Shown here: positions 24,395 through 36,700 of the stretch, one piece after another | How the letters are laid out: each line of letters begins with the position of its first letter | How positions within the stretch are numbered: position 1 is the stretch's first letter | Source: Syncephalastrum monosporum B8922 | Lineage: Eukaryota > Mucoromycota > Mucoromycetes > Mucorales > Syncephalastraceae | Length of the DNA: 64,000 nt | Direction of reading: 5' to 3' | Assembly (NCBI GenBank): GCA_000697355.1 | Contig: JNEN01000885.1 | Span: 248,001 to 312,000, forward strand | Program-made: the position numbers and the translations under genes | Notes under the pieces: model-generated | The model's input: only the letters and a program-made list of their open reading frames with translations | What the model was told of the DNA's origin: nothing | The model's database searches: none

Positions 24395-26923
24395 TTTGAT
24401 GATTGTTACCAATGTAATACGTTCGCTTTGCTCTCTCGTTTCCACTCTCTCTCGCCATGCAGACGTTATTCACTTTAGTCTTTCGACAACACCCTTTCGC
24501 TTTCTGTACCATAGTCATTATACCTTTGTACCACACTTCTCCTTTTATCATTTTGTAGTGAGAAAAAATAAAAGGGAAAAGAAATTCTGCGCTTTCACGT
24601 TGCACACCTGATCGTGGCACATTTGGGTTTTTCTCGCATTGGATGAAGTGACTGTTGGGTATTCTGTGTGTTTTTCTGCGCGCAGTTATCCAGAAAAAGA
24701 ATTCTGATGAGCTCCTTGCTTCCCTGATGCGATCATCTGACCTGGTTTATTTGAATATTCACCTTGCAAGTACCCACGCGATGGCGGTAGGACAAGGCAC
24801 GACATACATACGTACACGAAGCACGACGTAGGCATGTATGTAAACATTAACGAAACGAAAATATTAAAGTATAGACTACTCCAGGCATTGTATACAAAAG
24901 AATCACATCGAAAATGGATGTATGGATTAGTGATGGTGTTTATCATATTTGCTGAGGTTAGAGCTGGGACGGAATGGTCAAGCTTCTCATGACACCCGTA
25001 AGTGTGTGGTACGAAGCATTTTCAGAAAGCCCACCTGCCGCTTTTGGAAGCGGGAGAAGGGGGACCAACCCCACTCTTGTCTTCTGGTTCACGATAGTGT
25101 ACAACCAGTTCGATGTGCCAGATGGGTCGCTAAATGTTACTTTTGTACCACCTCAGTTTTTTCAATGCTTCATCAGCCCGACAACACTGGATGTACGGGA
25201 TTACTTGGAATAGATGTGTACCGTGAAGCCAACATACAGCAGTAAAATTATGAAAACAGTATACACCATCAGCATAGACAACCACTGAGCCATCTTCATT
25301 TATGGATAGGCTCTGCCCAATATAGGAGCCCGAGGGCTTTTTTCTTTCCATTTAGGAATTCTATTCATGTTTGCTGCCGGCCCTGGCCCCTCACTTACCG
25401 CCGTGCTGTTGACTGTTTACGTGTTTCGGACAGTTCTTGCCGGGCTTGGCCATCGCATCTTTACAGATTTATACATGTTCATGACCTCTTCTTGCACGTT
25501 GTCGACTGGAATCCAAACAGAACACCCTGTTGGGCTCTATTTCGGTGCTCATGTATGCCATCCAAATAAAACAAGCAAATCAGCTATGCCGTTTATTGTG
25601 CCGTCAGCACATTACTAGACTACTTAAATCTACACCGTGGCTCATTCTTATTGGTACAAGCCTGCTTGATCACTGTTTGATAGCAAACACTATAATGGCT
25701 TCCAAACAGTATAAATGAAAACAAAGAAAATAAATAGAACATCCTGCAGGAGTTGAAGCATCCAGAACTTACCATGCAGGGCTATCTGTGTTTGCGCAGT
25801 CTATCATGGGGTATAAAGCAAGGCTTCCCTCCTATCCTCTCCTGGTAAAATTCTTGTTCATTGAGTATGGATCGAGATGTGTCCGGCTTTTGCAGTCGAA
25901 AAGATCAGCAATGAGATTTCAGGCTGATAGGTGTACACTACTGTTAAGAAAAAAGCAAAATCGTTATACTTTGCGAGAGTGCTAGTCGCTGGGTATAATA
26001 TCGAACACAGTAAAGCTCGGCGGGATATTGTAAAAGATCGGCAGATACATACCCGACAGGGTTCCAGACTCACTTTACATGCAGCTTCTCATTTTTTCTC
26101 ACTCTGAATAGAACTTGCTCACTCAGTCTTAATAGGAGGTGTTAAACTTTTCTTTTGAAGAAGGGTTCCGACATGGCGGTAGCTCTTTCCCGCGAGGGAA
26201 TGGGTGCTCCGGCCCTGGACTGGTAATCTTGGTTACTTCTCGATGGAACCAAACTCTGCTGTACCCCCTGGGACTAGGTATGCTTTACATGTTATAATTT
26301 CTTTCCCTATAAATTCTTTGTGGCATGCTCTTTTGCCGCGGTACCCGGTTTTTTTTTTCTTGATAACTAGCCACATCGAATAAACCAAAGGTGAGAAGGA
26401 CAAATGGCATCTTGGACCACGTCATGTTCATTACACGATAGGACTATACATTTCACTTAGGATTTCTTCGAGAAGGGAGAGTTTATTTTACTCGTCTCAA
26501 GTTTGTTAATATTTGGGAATACTGTACATACTGTGTCTGTGTACTGTACATACCGTATGGAACTAATAAATAACCAGCAATTTCTTGGTCATATATATAG
26601 CATGGCGACCGACAAATGAATAGGAGAAAAGGATTTTTTACGTGCTGCTCTATCATAACTGATACATCTCATATAACGCAAATATCCATCGTATAAGTTG
26701 AATTACTTTTATTTGGATATAGAGACATTCCCCTATTGGTCCTTGCTCGTCTACTTGTATTCATTTCATATGCTATATTCGAGTCACGTAGCAGAAGCGA
26801 ATGACGTTCTCCGTCGGCTATCATGCAAAAGAAACTCAGATCCCGTGACTCAACGGGTTCGTCAGCACGCAAAAAAAAGTGTGAACAACTTGGCCTCCAA
26901 CCTGCACCGCTCGACTACCTGTC
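24395..26923. other. Long gene-poor region
   Basis: 2.5 kb without a convincing gene. On the minus strand near 25130-25351 a frame reads GSYIGQSLSINEDGSVVVYADG, which resembles a beta-propeller type repeat, and plus-strand frames overlap it at 24974-25213. Neither extends to a full gene, so this may be a decayed fragment. A GC-rich hairpin-forming segment lies at 26160-26260. The rest is AT-rich. Confidence 0.4.
26164..26250. ncRNA. Candidate structured RNA (hairpins inside a closing stem)
   Basis: In AT-rich surroundings this 87-nt GC-rich block starts GGTTCC and ends GGAACC, which pair. Inside are a perfect TTCCC/GGGAA hairpin capped by a GCGA (GNRA-type) tetraloop at about 26187-26200, a TCC/GGA hairpin, and a GTAA/TTAC hairpin. 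I could not match it to tRNA, 5S, U1-U6, SRP or RNase P/MRP signatures. The strand is unknown. Confidence 0.25.
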
Positions 26924-26948
26924 ATGGAGTTACCTCCTGAGCTTGTGA
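26823..26948 (+). promoter_or_regulatory. Upstream open reading frame overlapping the F-box start codon
   Basis: A 41-codon frame starts 101 bases before the F-box ATG in another frame and stops 22 bases inside it. If transcribed, it would compete for scanning ribosomes and limit F-box protein synthesis. It could also be chance. Confidence 0.35.
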
Positions 26949-27910
26949 CGCTAATTCTGGATTACGTACCTCGGTCGAGCCTTCCTGTGCTCGCGCGTGT
27001 CAACAGAACGTGGTATGCTCAAGCCAATGCGCGCCTCTACGAACATGTCTACATTGCGACAGCTTACCACTGGAGAGTGTTTCTCGCCAACCTACGGCCC
27101 AACAATGCCCAGTACATTACCTCTCTTGTGCTGAGACCCTGTCCTCCACTGATGCCCTCGCGGCTTGATCCGTCAGGCTATATACGAGTGGAAGCGGTCA
27201 ACACGGATCAGACCGGTCTCGAGGTGCGTTTGCCGGACAACGGCACCTTTGAGCTGGACACGAGTCGCAAGGAGGCCGAATGGCTCGCACACGCCGTGGT
27301 CAATCTCAAAGTGGTGCTTTGGATGATGCCAAAGCTTGTCTATATCGATTTGACTGGCTGCGAGCAAGTGGCCGAATTGCCTATTCCGCATCCAGAACAC
27401 TTGCGCGGCGTCTGGGTGCCGTTACTGCGACAACTCCACGACTTCCTGCCTACGCTCAAGAAGGCCAAATACCTGCGCCATCTCGATCTCTCCTTCTGCT
27501 CTCATAGCATCCCCAGTGAGTTCGACGCATGGCCAAACCTGACCCATCTTCGCCTCAACTCCCTTTACGATATCACCGACGCTCACATCGCCTCCATCGC
27601 CAAGCACTGCCCGCAGCTCGAGCTCCTCCATCTTGCACGATGTTGGCAGGTCACAAATAACGGTCTGCGACTCTTGCCACCAAGTTGTCCCAACCTCAAG
27701 CATGTCTCGGTGGCCTATCTCAGCCGCGCTAACGAGGAAGGCATTGGTCGTCTCGCGCTTCGGCTCAAGCACTTGCACTATCTCGATATCACGGGCTGTG
27801 GTATCAATCAGCTCTTTAAACAGGCCATTATGGACGTCTGGAAGTCAGAGCGAGCTGCCAAGCAATGGGATCCTGTTGAATATCACGACGCAGCCATTTT
27901 CCTTTTGTAA
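26924..27910 (+). CDS. F-box protein with leucine-rich repeats
   Basis: A single uninterrupted frame of 328 aa, unusual in this intron-rich neighbourhood. The F-box is at the very N-terminus (LPPELVTLILDYVPRSSLPVLARVNRTWY, residues 3-32). C-terminal leucine-rich repeats follow from ~150 on: LVYIDLTGCEQVAEL, YLRHLDLSFCS, LTHLRLNSLYDITDAHI, LELLHLARCWQVTNNGL, LHYLDITGCGI. This is the AMN1/FBXL pattern. F-box/LRR proteins bind Skp1 through the F-box and present substrates to SCF ubiquitin ligases. No substrate can be named. An overlapping upstream frame may damp its translation. Confidence 0.9.
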   Translation: MELPPELVTLILDYVPRSSLPVLARVNRTWYAQANARLYEHVYIATAYHWRVFLANLRPNNAQYITSLVLRPCPPLMPSRLDPSGYIRVEAVNTDQTGLEVRLPDNGTFELDTSRKEAEWLAHAVVNLKVVLWMMPKLVYIDLTGCEQVAELPIPHPEHLRGVWVPLLRQLHDFLPTLKKAKYLRHLDLSFCSHSIPSEFDAWPNLTHLRLNSLYDITDAHIASIAKHCPQLELLHLARCWQVTNNGLRLLPPSCPNLKHVSVAYLSRANEEGIGRLALRLKHLHYLDITGCGINQLFKQAIMDVWKSERAAKQWDPVEYHDAAIFLL

Positions 27911-28274
27911 ATAGATCTACATCCGCCTACTATTACAAGCATCCTCCTTCCTTCTCCTTGCATCTCTTTGTTTTTTAACACTCAAATATTCTCCCAATCT
28001 GAGACGGTTGTCTTTGACTGAACCATAGTCGATATGTACATGATTGATCCGCTATGTCGAAATGACAGGTCATGCAGTTTGATGATTTCAACAGCAAATC
28101 TATTATTAAAGACTGTACAGGTGGATGACAAAATAATCTCTTCGTGGAATACGGTATATAGATGTGTGCGTGTGCGTGTGCGTGTGTATGTGTGTATGTG
28201 TGTATGTGTGTATGTGTGTGGTTGTAGTAATGCAAAAAAAAAAAAAAAGAAAATTCAATGTGTGTGCGAGAACA
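27911..28274. other. Convergent intergenic gap with GT microsatellite
   Basis: Holds the 3' ends of the F-box and Hel2 genes. A GT/GTAT simple repeat is at 28163-28221, followed by an A-tract near 28234-28248. Confidence 0.7.
28163..28221. repeat. GT-rich microsatellite
   Basis: TGTG(C/T) then TATGTG units, about 59 bp, in the 3' flank of the Hel2 gene. Likely length-variable between strains. Confidence 0.85.
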
Positions 28275-30745
28275 CTAGAGACCAACGCGCAACAAGTACT
28301 GTTTGCCTTTTTTGCCCTTCTTTTTTCCGCCACCACTGGCAGCGGACGGAGGCTCCTCAATGAAATCGTCTTCACTAGCGCCCGGTATGCCACCTGACGC
28401 CCACGCGTTGTTTTGTTGCGACTTCTGCCGGCGCATGGTCTGGACAAGAGCAGGGCGGGGCGGAGCGGTGGGCAGCGAAGGGAAGTGGTTGCCAGATCCA
28501 GATGCTTTGTTGGAGGCACCGAGGGAAGGGAAGTCATTACCACCCGAAGGCTTGGACTGACTTGACGCACCGGCCCATGCCGTGCGTGACTTTTGGCTGA
28601 TGGGCGGGGTCGGGAATAGAGCAGGTGAGCTTGGGCGCGATGAGGCGGGGGAGGAGCCTCGCGAGGAACGGGGCGATGTGTTGGAAGCATGTGCAGCTGA
28701 CGCGACGCGGTCCCAAACACCGGCCTTGGTCTTGTTGCTCGCACGCGTGCCACCAGCCCGGATATTGCGCGACTTGATCACCAGCACACGCGACGAGTTG
28801 CCAGCAGAGGAGGAGGGTGCAGCGCTTTCCAGGGCAGGGAAGTTCTCCATCGTGCTCTGCCGGTTGCGCCAGGCGCGTGTCACCTCCCACTTCTTCTCCT
28901 CGCTGTCCATCAAGTCACCCACGCTGCGGCAAATCTCTTCTGCTTGCTTCTGATTACCATTCACCAGGCTCACCAGCTCGGTGATGTACGTGTCCACGTC
29001 GATATTCGAGTTGCGGTACGCGGTAGTCAAACTGCGGAACCGGCTAACTTTGTCATGGCTCTTGGTCATATCGAACAGGCGTTCCAGGAAAGCACCGTGC
29101 TTCGATACCATCTGCTGCGATTGTTCGGCAGCAGCACCAGCAGAGGCGGAGATAGGTTCGCTTTGCTGGCCTGGTGCGGGCCATTGCTCGCTCAAACCGC
29201 TACCAAAGCCGGCAGGCACGCGCATACCGCCTCGTTGTGTCCGTGCAGACGAAGACTCTGCTGGCGTCGCTGCAGCTGCAGGCGCTTCAGTAGGCTCTGT
29301 TTGCCGCTGTTGTTGCTGCTGCTGATCTCGGCGACGATCGCCTCTTCTGTTACCGCTAGGCTCGCCACCACCGCGTCGGTCACGCTGGGAAGGACCGCCC
29401 GAGTACTCAAAGTTGACATCGAGACGACGTGCCTGGTTTTGTTTGGCTCGTTGTAGCCGTTGCATGGAAGCGCCGTGCTCATACACCTTGATCTTCGTAT
29501 GAGTATCACCATCTTACCATGCTATGAGCTACTTACCTCGTGGGCCTTGAGATCGATATCAGAATCAAATACAACGAACTTCTTGTCCAAGCATTCACGA
29601 TACTCGCACAAATAATGGTCCTTCTTGAAATGCTTCTCAAGACTCTCGTAGTTCATAAAGTATTGATGGCGGATGCCGTTGCGCACACAAATGTGGCATT
29701 GCTCGTGTTTGTCGCGGCAGTGTTCGAACAGCTCGTCGTCGCCATAAAAGTTGACACGGCAAAAATGACATTCTGGATGGCCCTTAAAACCAGTATCATC
29801 GTCCTTGTTGACAGCCTTGTCGCCTTGCTTGATATGCTTTTGTAATTGGGAATAAGAGTACAGCGTGTGCTCGTGGGCGAAGATCTTTTTGTGCTTGCTG
29901 CACAGATCACTACAAGCGAAAAATGATGGTGTCAACGTATGGGCGGGCGGGCTAACCCAGCGTCGAGGTAGTTACCAGATGTTCTTGTCGTGAGCCCGTT
30001 TCACATGGCGCTTCAGCTCGGGCCAGCCACCGTCGCATGAGACGTTGCAGTCAGGATCAGGGCAGTTGTATTGCAAGAGCAGCATTGTGTCCTGTTCGAC
30101 CTGCTTCTCCTCGAAACGCAGGCCAAGCTTCTTGTTGACGAATGGGGTGTCCTTCTCGACGTAACTCGCAAAAGGCTTCTCGGCATATTTGGTAAACACC
30201 ACCGTTTCTTGGTCAGCCTAATCAACAAAAGACAATCGTCAGTCGCTTTTTTCCTTGACTCATCCCACCCAATCGATTGTCACCGATCTCATCCCATTCC
30301 TTTTCTTTTCCTTTTTTTTTTTTTTTTTTACCTTGCAGTATGCACAATTATGAGTACCGTAAAGGGCACGCAAACGAAGGGCACAGAGGTGGCACGTGCG
30401 ATGGTCGCAAGGACCAACAGCATAGAGTGCAATGGGCTCCGTACAAATGAAGCAGAGCTCGCCACTCGCCACCGACTGGTTGTCGTCGTCCTCTTGATTG
30501 TTGTCTTTTTGATCAGGGTTGTCAGGTGGAACGGTGGCGTCCAGGCCTTTTGGCTTGTTGCCATCCCCTTGCTTTTTCGCTTGCTGAGGACGATTACGCC
30601 GACGTGATTGAGATTGCGAGTGGTCCCGTCGTGGGTTGACGTCCGAAGCGTCCTGACGCGCTTTGTTGTTGTTCTTTTTGGGGTGGGACTTTTTTGAGTC
30701 AGGCGAAACAGCCGTGGCCGATGCAGCAGTTTGCTTAGAATCCAT
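28275..30745 (-). CDS. HEL2: Hel2/ZNF598 ribosome-collision sensor E3 ubiquitin ligase
   Basis: Four exons (minus): 30745-30332, 30217-29976, 29909-29537, 29492-28275; 748 aa. After a ~95-residue charged N-terminus comes a C3HC4-like RING (CFICTEP...CDHRTCHLCALRLRALYG...CAYCK, ~98-136). A series of C2H2-type fingers follows (CPDPDCNVSCDGGWPELKRHVKRAH, CHFCRVNFYGDDELFEHCRDKH, CHICVRNGIRHQYF, FKKDHYLCEYRECLDKKFVVF). This arrangement is specific to Hel2/ZNF598, which ubiquitylates small-subunit proteins on collided ribosomes and starts ribosome-associated quality control. The C-terminal half is Gln/Ala/Ser-rich with a helical FLERLFDMTKSHDKVSRF block, NDFPSLG/NHFPSLP motifs and a Lys/Gly-rich tail. 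Residues around the RING fit an active ligase. Confidence 0.95.
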
Positions 30746-31013
30746 CAGATATAATTAGATAGGAGGATAAAGAAAGCTAGAAAAGATACAGGGTTCAAGT
30801 GAATGTAGCAAAAAAAAAATAAAAGGAACTGGGATTATATAGGTGGTGTAATGAAAGTATCACTGCGGCAGTGCAACCTGACTGCGGGCACGCTCGCCCG
30901 TATGTCCCAGCCACTCTCTGTCTTGCTAATTTCGACCCAACCCCTGAATTCATCTCATTGGCTATTGCTTCAATCTGACAAATACAAATCTCGACCTCAT
31001 CTTTTTCATCTAC
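30746..31013. promoter_or_regulatory. Promoter region of HEL2, possibly bidirectional
   Basis: 268 bp upstream of the Hel2 start, containing an AATAAAA/poly-A stretch near 30810. The opposite strand leads into a hypothetical frame. Confidence 0.35.
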
Positions 31014-31568
31014 ATGTGTGTGCGTCTTCCTTTCCATTCTTCTCTTTCTATGGCTTTATCATACAATTGCTCTCAATTTCTTTTTTTTTTTGCAGTGAAC
31101 AGATGCACTTGCTCCCGCCCGAGCCACCGTCATGCGCATTTCCAGCGTGGCTGTCAAATGTACTTTCTTAAAGCCACCCACAATTGGATGGATACGTCTT
31201 GCGGACCTTTCCTACAAACAACAATAGATGTTTACGTCAGGGACAGCACAGAACACACTGCGCTGTTTTTTGCCTGCTTCGACGGGACAGTTAGCCGGGC
31301 ACTCGATGGTTCTTCCAGGCTGAAGATGGCCCGCCCACCTTTGTCATCATCAAACATAGATAATCTCATTTGCAGCGTTAATGTCCCCGTTACTGCGCTT
31401 AATGAAAAAGACAACAGTACTCTTTGCAAAAGTCTCCGTATGCTGTACTTGATTCATGGCTATTTCAATTCACCCCCACAAGGTCTCTTTTCAAGATGGA
31501 ACAAATATAATGTGAATTCGACAGCTCATGCATGGAGCCGCTTGTATGATCCAATATCATATCAGTAA
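31014..31568 (+). CDS. Hypothetical protein frame, convergent with MAM3
   Basis: An open frame of up to 184 codons ends 22 bp before the convergent Mam3 stop. A strong T-tract plus TGCAG acceptor at about 31080-31096 suggests splicing, so the real gene may have a 5' exon upstream and use only the part after 31097. The C-terminal ~130 residues (for example TALFFACFDGTVSRALDG, LRMLYLIHGYFNSPPQG) are not obviously low-complexity, but no domain is recognised. The reading frame and start are uncertain; it could be non-coding. Confidence 0.25.
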   Translation: MCVRLPFHSSLSMALSYNCSQFLFFFAVNRCTCSRPSHRHAHFQRGCQMYFLKATHNWMDTSCGPFLQTTIDVYVRDSTEHTALFFACFDGTVSRALDGSSRLKMARPPLSSSNIDNLICSVNVPVTALNEKDNSTLCKSLRMLYLIHGYFNSPPQGLFSRWNKYNVNSTAHAWSRLYDPISYQ

Positions 31569-31589
31569 GAAGATTTATACACAACAAAA

Positions 31590-33545
31590 CTACAATGAAG
31601 AAGCGATAATAGTTGATGCGTCTGTGTCATCACTCCGGTCGCTGTATGTCGTCAAAGACTTGCCATTTCGAATCTGACCTAGGGTAGGTCTTGACGCTTT
31701 CTGTGTGAGATGATCCAGCACCTCAATCAAAGACACCACGCCAAGCATGATACGCGGTGTAGAGGCTTCTTCCCTTCTCGTTGGTATAGGCTGCTCTCCT
31801 TGATGTTGCTGCTTTTCTTCGTCATCACCACTACTGTTTGATTTGACACAACTGCCTTTTTTAAACAGAGACCGAACCCGGCTTTGCTTTGCCGAGCCTT
31901 GTTCATGCACGCTAGGTGCAGGCAATGGTGATAGATGGTGAGAGTACACCCAAGCGAATGGATCTTAACATAAATGACAAATTAGGTGATTATCTTACAT
32001 GCAAACCTTGTGAGACTTACTGCGCTCATGATGTAATGTCTCCAAGAGTTGCAGGAGGGGCATAGATGAAGGCACTTCCACGATCGGCTTCAACGACAAC
32101 TCCCAGAGCGGGAGATTGGCGTCTGGATCCGTTTGAGCCAATACCTACAATATAGGATAGCATTCAAGTATCAGCAACCAATCAAATCGCACCCGTGTGT
32201 GGTGTACCTTAGTGTCCACGATACCAATGATGTTATCTTTCTGGAACTCCTTGTCCTTCTCCTTTTCATAGACAGGTAAGGCACCATGCGTCAAGACGAG
32301 CTGGTAAACTTCCTTAGTAAGCGTCATGTTGCTATGGAGGTACGCTTCAGGTCGTTTTGGTCTTGTCTGCAGCCAAGATCCGGTCGTTTCGTCGTTAGAG
32401 TCCATGGTGCGCTGAGCCAACCGGATCGTTATCGGATGCAGATTTTCTTCATGCAAACCAATGAGCTCACGCATTTCTACAAAGCAAAGAGAGAAAATTT
32501 GTCCATTTTAAGCACGATCATGCTACCTTCCAAAACGGGTCTTTTTCTTCCTTCAATACCTGCTGAGCTGTACATTACACCGTGGTGGATCCCAAGAAGG
32601 GCATCAAGTGCTTTGGCAATTGGCCAGGCCAGTATGTACCAGAAATAAATGAGAATTCGGACAGGGATCGCAAAAAAGGCGCCTATCGCAAGGCCGTGAC
32701 GGGAGCAGATCGCTTGTGGTAGAATCTCGGAGAACATGACAATTAAAGCGGTAGAGATAATTACCGCGACATAGCCTATACATGATCCCATTTAGATCTT
32801 CATATGCATACGTGGACATTAAGGTCATATTTCTGTGTTTTTAATTTTGTTGTCGGGCGATCCCATCCCTTTGGGTGGGCCCTGCTTTCCTTCCTTCCGC
32901 TGAGTCAAACATAGTGCGTACCTTTGCCAAACAGACCATCACATAGGATCGGGAGCGTCTCGTTGAGAACTGTATTTGTCAACAGTAGCGAGGTCAGGAG
33001 TAAGTGGCCGTTCTTCCGGATAGGCATGATACGAGCCGCATGCTTTTTCTGATTGGGTGTGCCTGCAGCGGCGAGGATCTCCAAGTTTGTGGCGTCTTGC
33101 GACATCTATACATAGCAGACAGAATACAAATAAGCGTACTTGAATCAAAACTTATATGATTACCCCTGGTAATTGTTAAACTGGGGAGAGGAGTGCTTGG
33201 TAAAATAACAAAGGGGAAGCGAAACATCCATCTAAAGAGAGGAAAGACGGGGTCATACGTACCAGACCGAGCGTAAGCCCTACGTACATACATATACATG
33301 CACGGCGGCTAAAAGTGTGAGCAAGGGGTGCCAAAAAAGGGCCATTGGAAGAAGTTTAACACTGAACCTGCAACGATGCCACTCATGGCCACCAAGGCAA
33401 TGATAGCCATAATCTGACCCCAGAAACCTGGTGACTTGACCAACGGCTCTTTCGTGGACGAATCTATAGCATTTTGTTGTTCTTGAGCGTATGCTGTACT
33501 CAAGAAGGATATGAACAGCAGACAGGCAGGAAGTATTGGGGGCAT
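31590..33545 (-). CDS. Mam3/CNNM-type membrane protein (DUF21 plus CBS-like domains)
   Basis: Seven exons (minus): 33545-33368, 33279-33263, 33105-32922, 32775-32527, 32476-32208, 32144-32021, 31963-31590; 464 aa. An N-terminal signal peptide (residues 1-20, ends AYAQ) is followed by a DUF21/CNNM transmembrane domain: IMAIIALVAMSGIVAGLTLGLMSQDATNLEIL, LLLTSLLLTNTVLNETLPIL, VIMFSEILPQAICSRHGL-type segments. A CBS-pair region follows (MTLTKEVYQLVLTHGALPVYEKEKD...IIGIVDTK...LGVVSLIEVLDHL). Relatives (yeast Mam3, animal CNNM) affect Mg, Mn and Zn handling at vacuole or plasma membrane. Exon 2 is only 17 nt but encodes the invariant LTLGL motif, so skipping it would both frameshift and destroy the family signature. 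Confidence 0.92.
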
Positions 33546-33787
33546 AGATAAAGAGAAGTATCGTTCAGAAGAGGAAGAAAGAAGTTGATGTTTGTGGAGA
33601 GAAGCGAAGAAAGGAGTGTGTCAAAGTCAGATCTGGGTTCTTGGGACTACATAAAGAGCTTGACGATCCATGGTCCTGCCGTCACATGGTGACTATCAGC
33701 CTATGAATTTACTGCCCTCCTTTCTTTTGCATTTATCGAACACGTTAGCTCACGGTAAATACAGAAACAGAGCGTCTTTTTTTATTA

Positions 33788-36700
33788 TCATAGCTCATCT
33801 TTGAGTTGTGCTATCCATACTGCCGTAGCCTCCACTGACATAGGCAGATCATCGTCTTTGACAGTCACCTCTGCTCGTTGATAAAAGGCCTTGTACTCCT
33901 CTATAATATTTGCCTATTTTTACCAATGTATATCAGCGATGATTGCAATCGGACGCCTCTTATTGCTCACCTGTATTGGCTTCATTAAGATTTGCTCTAT
34001 TTTGTAATCGTTTACATATTCACGCAGTTTCCTGACTACGAATCGTATCCGTTCCTCTGCAGCTTCCTTGAATTGATCAGAAGCATGCTTGACATCTAGT
34101 TTGGCACGTATATTAACCTTCTTATTTTTTTTACACATGCTTTTCTTCCATCTGTATGTTTTCCTTTTTTCTTCTTACCTTGTGTCATGGCGCTTTCTAA
34201 TCGGGTTTCAATGTGGGCGGGCCGGATCGTTGACGTCTATTTTCATATCCGCATCAAATTACTCGATACTCGTGCTTCATGTGTGCATTGGCATACCTTG
34301 ACCATGAAATGACTCAGCGGCTCAATGGCTCCGCGGACACAGTCCATTATGAAATCTTCGCAGACTTGCTTAAGCTCTCGATCTATCTCTCGCCGAGAAT
34401 CGAGGCTGATCTCGACCACACGCGGCATTCCGTACTGGGCTAGGTTAATAAGAGCGTTTGGATTGAATATAAGAGACCGGTCTTGCTGAAAGGAGCTCAG
34501 AGTGTCTATAAATTTAGAATAACTTCGATAAGGAGGATGGAATGCCTCGGTCATGTTACTGATATATTGGTCCATATTTTACCTGTGACGTGCGAGAAGT
34601 CGAGTGTCTTTCCAGAGTGCACCAGATTAGCCTCAAATGGTGCCAATTGCTCCTTCAAGACTAAAAGATGCTTGATCAAGAACAACTGGCCATCCAACCG
34701 AGACTGACATTTGCATAAATAGCATCATTATGTCATCATGAGCATCATTCTGTTTTCTATATATGCTGTATTACCTTGGTAGTCATGACTGTCTCGTACG
34801 CTTGCTTCAAGGAATCGTTGCAGAGCGAGACGGCTTCCTGAGCCAAGTCTTCAAAGACACCCGTCTAACCAATCACACCGTTAGATCTCCCACTTCAGTC
34901 CATTTGTTCGTGCGTTTGATTTACCTGCACACATTGATATAATTTTGAAAGCAGCCACAACGTTTTCTGGAGGGTTGGGAACCAGCCACGCGATACATCA
35001 GTACCTTCTCCGAGGGGCGAGTCACTCGTCGGTTTGTCACCATCTGACTCGTCTTGTTCGATTAACAGTGTAGCTGGGCTATTTTGGGCTTCGTCATGAC
35101 GAGTGGATGATCCTTCCAGTACCACAGACGTTTTTGTGTCTTCCACTGTAAACGGAAGGTGTTGAATGGACTTATACACACCATAGTTGCCGCATCATTT
35201 TTTTTTACCTGTCGCGGGTCGAAGTTCGAAATCACCCGGCTTGGGCTGATATTTCTGGATGGCGCTCTCGATATACATCTGGGCCCGAAAGACCAGCCTG
35301 CCCTGGGCATCCTCGAGTACATTCTGGATCAAATGACCGAACGCCAGGGTGGGTTGCTGGCCGGCGTCTTCGCCTGCGGCTGCATCTGCTGCTTATAAAT
35401 GAATATTTGCCAAGAGGTTAAAAATTGACCTACCTGAAGTGTGCTCATCCCGCAGGACATAGACTTGGAATATATTACACAGTTCAGAGAGGACAGAGAT
35501 ATTGTTCTCATGAATAATGCGAGGGCGAAGATGGTCGTACAGGTAGCTTGTCAGGAGGTCCAAGTAAGCGCTATACGGCAGTTATTATAACAGAAAATAA
35601 AAGAATAAAGGTGAAATAAAACGATTGTCAGTCTGAATGAATCTGACCCCAACACATCTATAATGACTTACTAAAGTTCGTCTTCACCTTGACTGAAAAA
35701 GTTGTTAAACAAATTGAATTCGTCGAGGCAAAGATTCATCATGTAAGCGCATCCATTTCGTGCCTGTTGCGTATGGAAAAGTGAGGATCAGTGACATTGA
35801 AACTAGACGACTGACGTACAAAGGCGAGCAGATCGCCACCGGTGGGCCCAAGTTGCTGGATCTTGCGTGATATGGTAGGGCCGAGCAGATTCTGACGAGT
35901 CTGAAAGTAGGCGCTCAGGGCTTCTTGATATAATGATTGGTACCTAGCAGGGATGAGATAAAGATGTAGGTCGAGGTACACTATTATTGTCTTACTCCTT
36001 GTGGCCAAGACATCGAATCTCCAGTTGGGTGCTGAGCACTTTAATTTCCGGAGCAATCATCCGGAACCGGACATAGAATAATGTGGTCTGCTTATTTTGG
36101 CTGGAGGGATCGGCGCTCTAACCAAAGGGTGGGAAGATGAGCGAAGCACTGTAAAAAGCGATCCTTTTTTCTCTTTTTTTGCCTTTACCTTATTGGTGAT
36201 TTGCTTGTATATGTCATAACCAAGAGACCGTATGGCGTTCACAATATGCATCTTGATAAGTGTCATGCCCCGCGTGAGGCATTGCCGGTAACGCATCAAA
36301 TAGAGTTCGGCGTCGCGGTATTTCAGCTATTGATTTGTATCAAAGATCAGCTTAGAACGACATTATAACATGTTACTAACGTGTTGCTGCATGTATTCAA
36401 TACATTCATCGAGTTTTTGTAGCATAGCAACAAACTCTGGATGCTGGCAAATGTCATCACCGGGTGCGTTAAAGAGCTTTGCAATAGGTTCGAGGTGGTT
36501 GAAGTAGGCGAGACGTTCGGATAGACCATCGGCGAGGGCTGTCAAGTTTTCCTGATCCACAGTTCATTCAAACTTGAGACTGGTGGTTCCTTTTTCTTCT
36601 TTGTAATACTGACTTGTTCATCCAAGAGTGCCTCACACGCACTCTGCAGAGACCGCGTTTGTTTTTCGACAAAGCCATACTCGCCGCGCAAATCGTCGAG

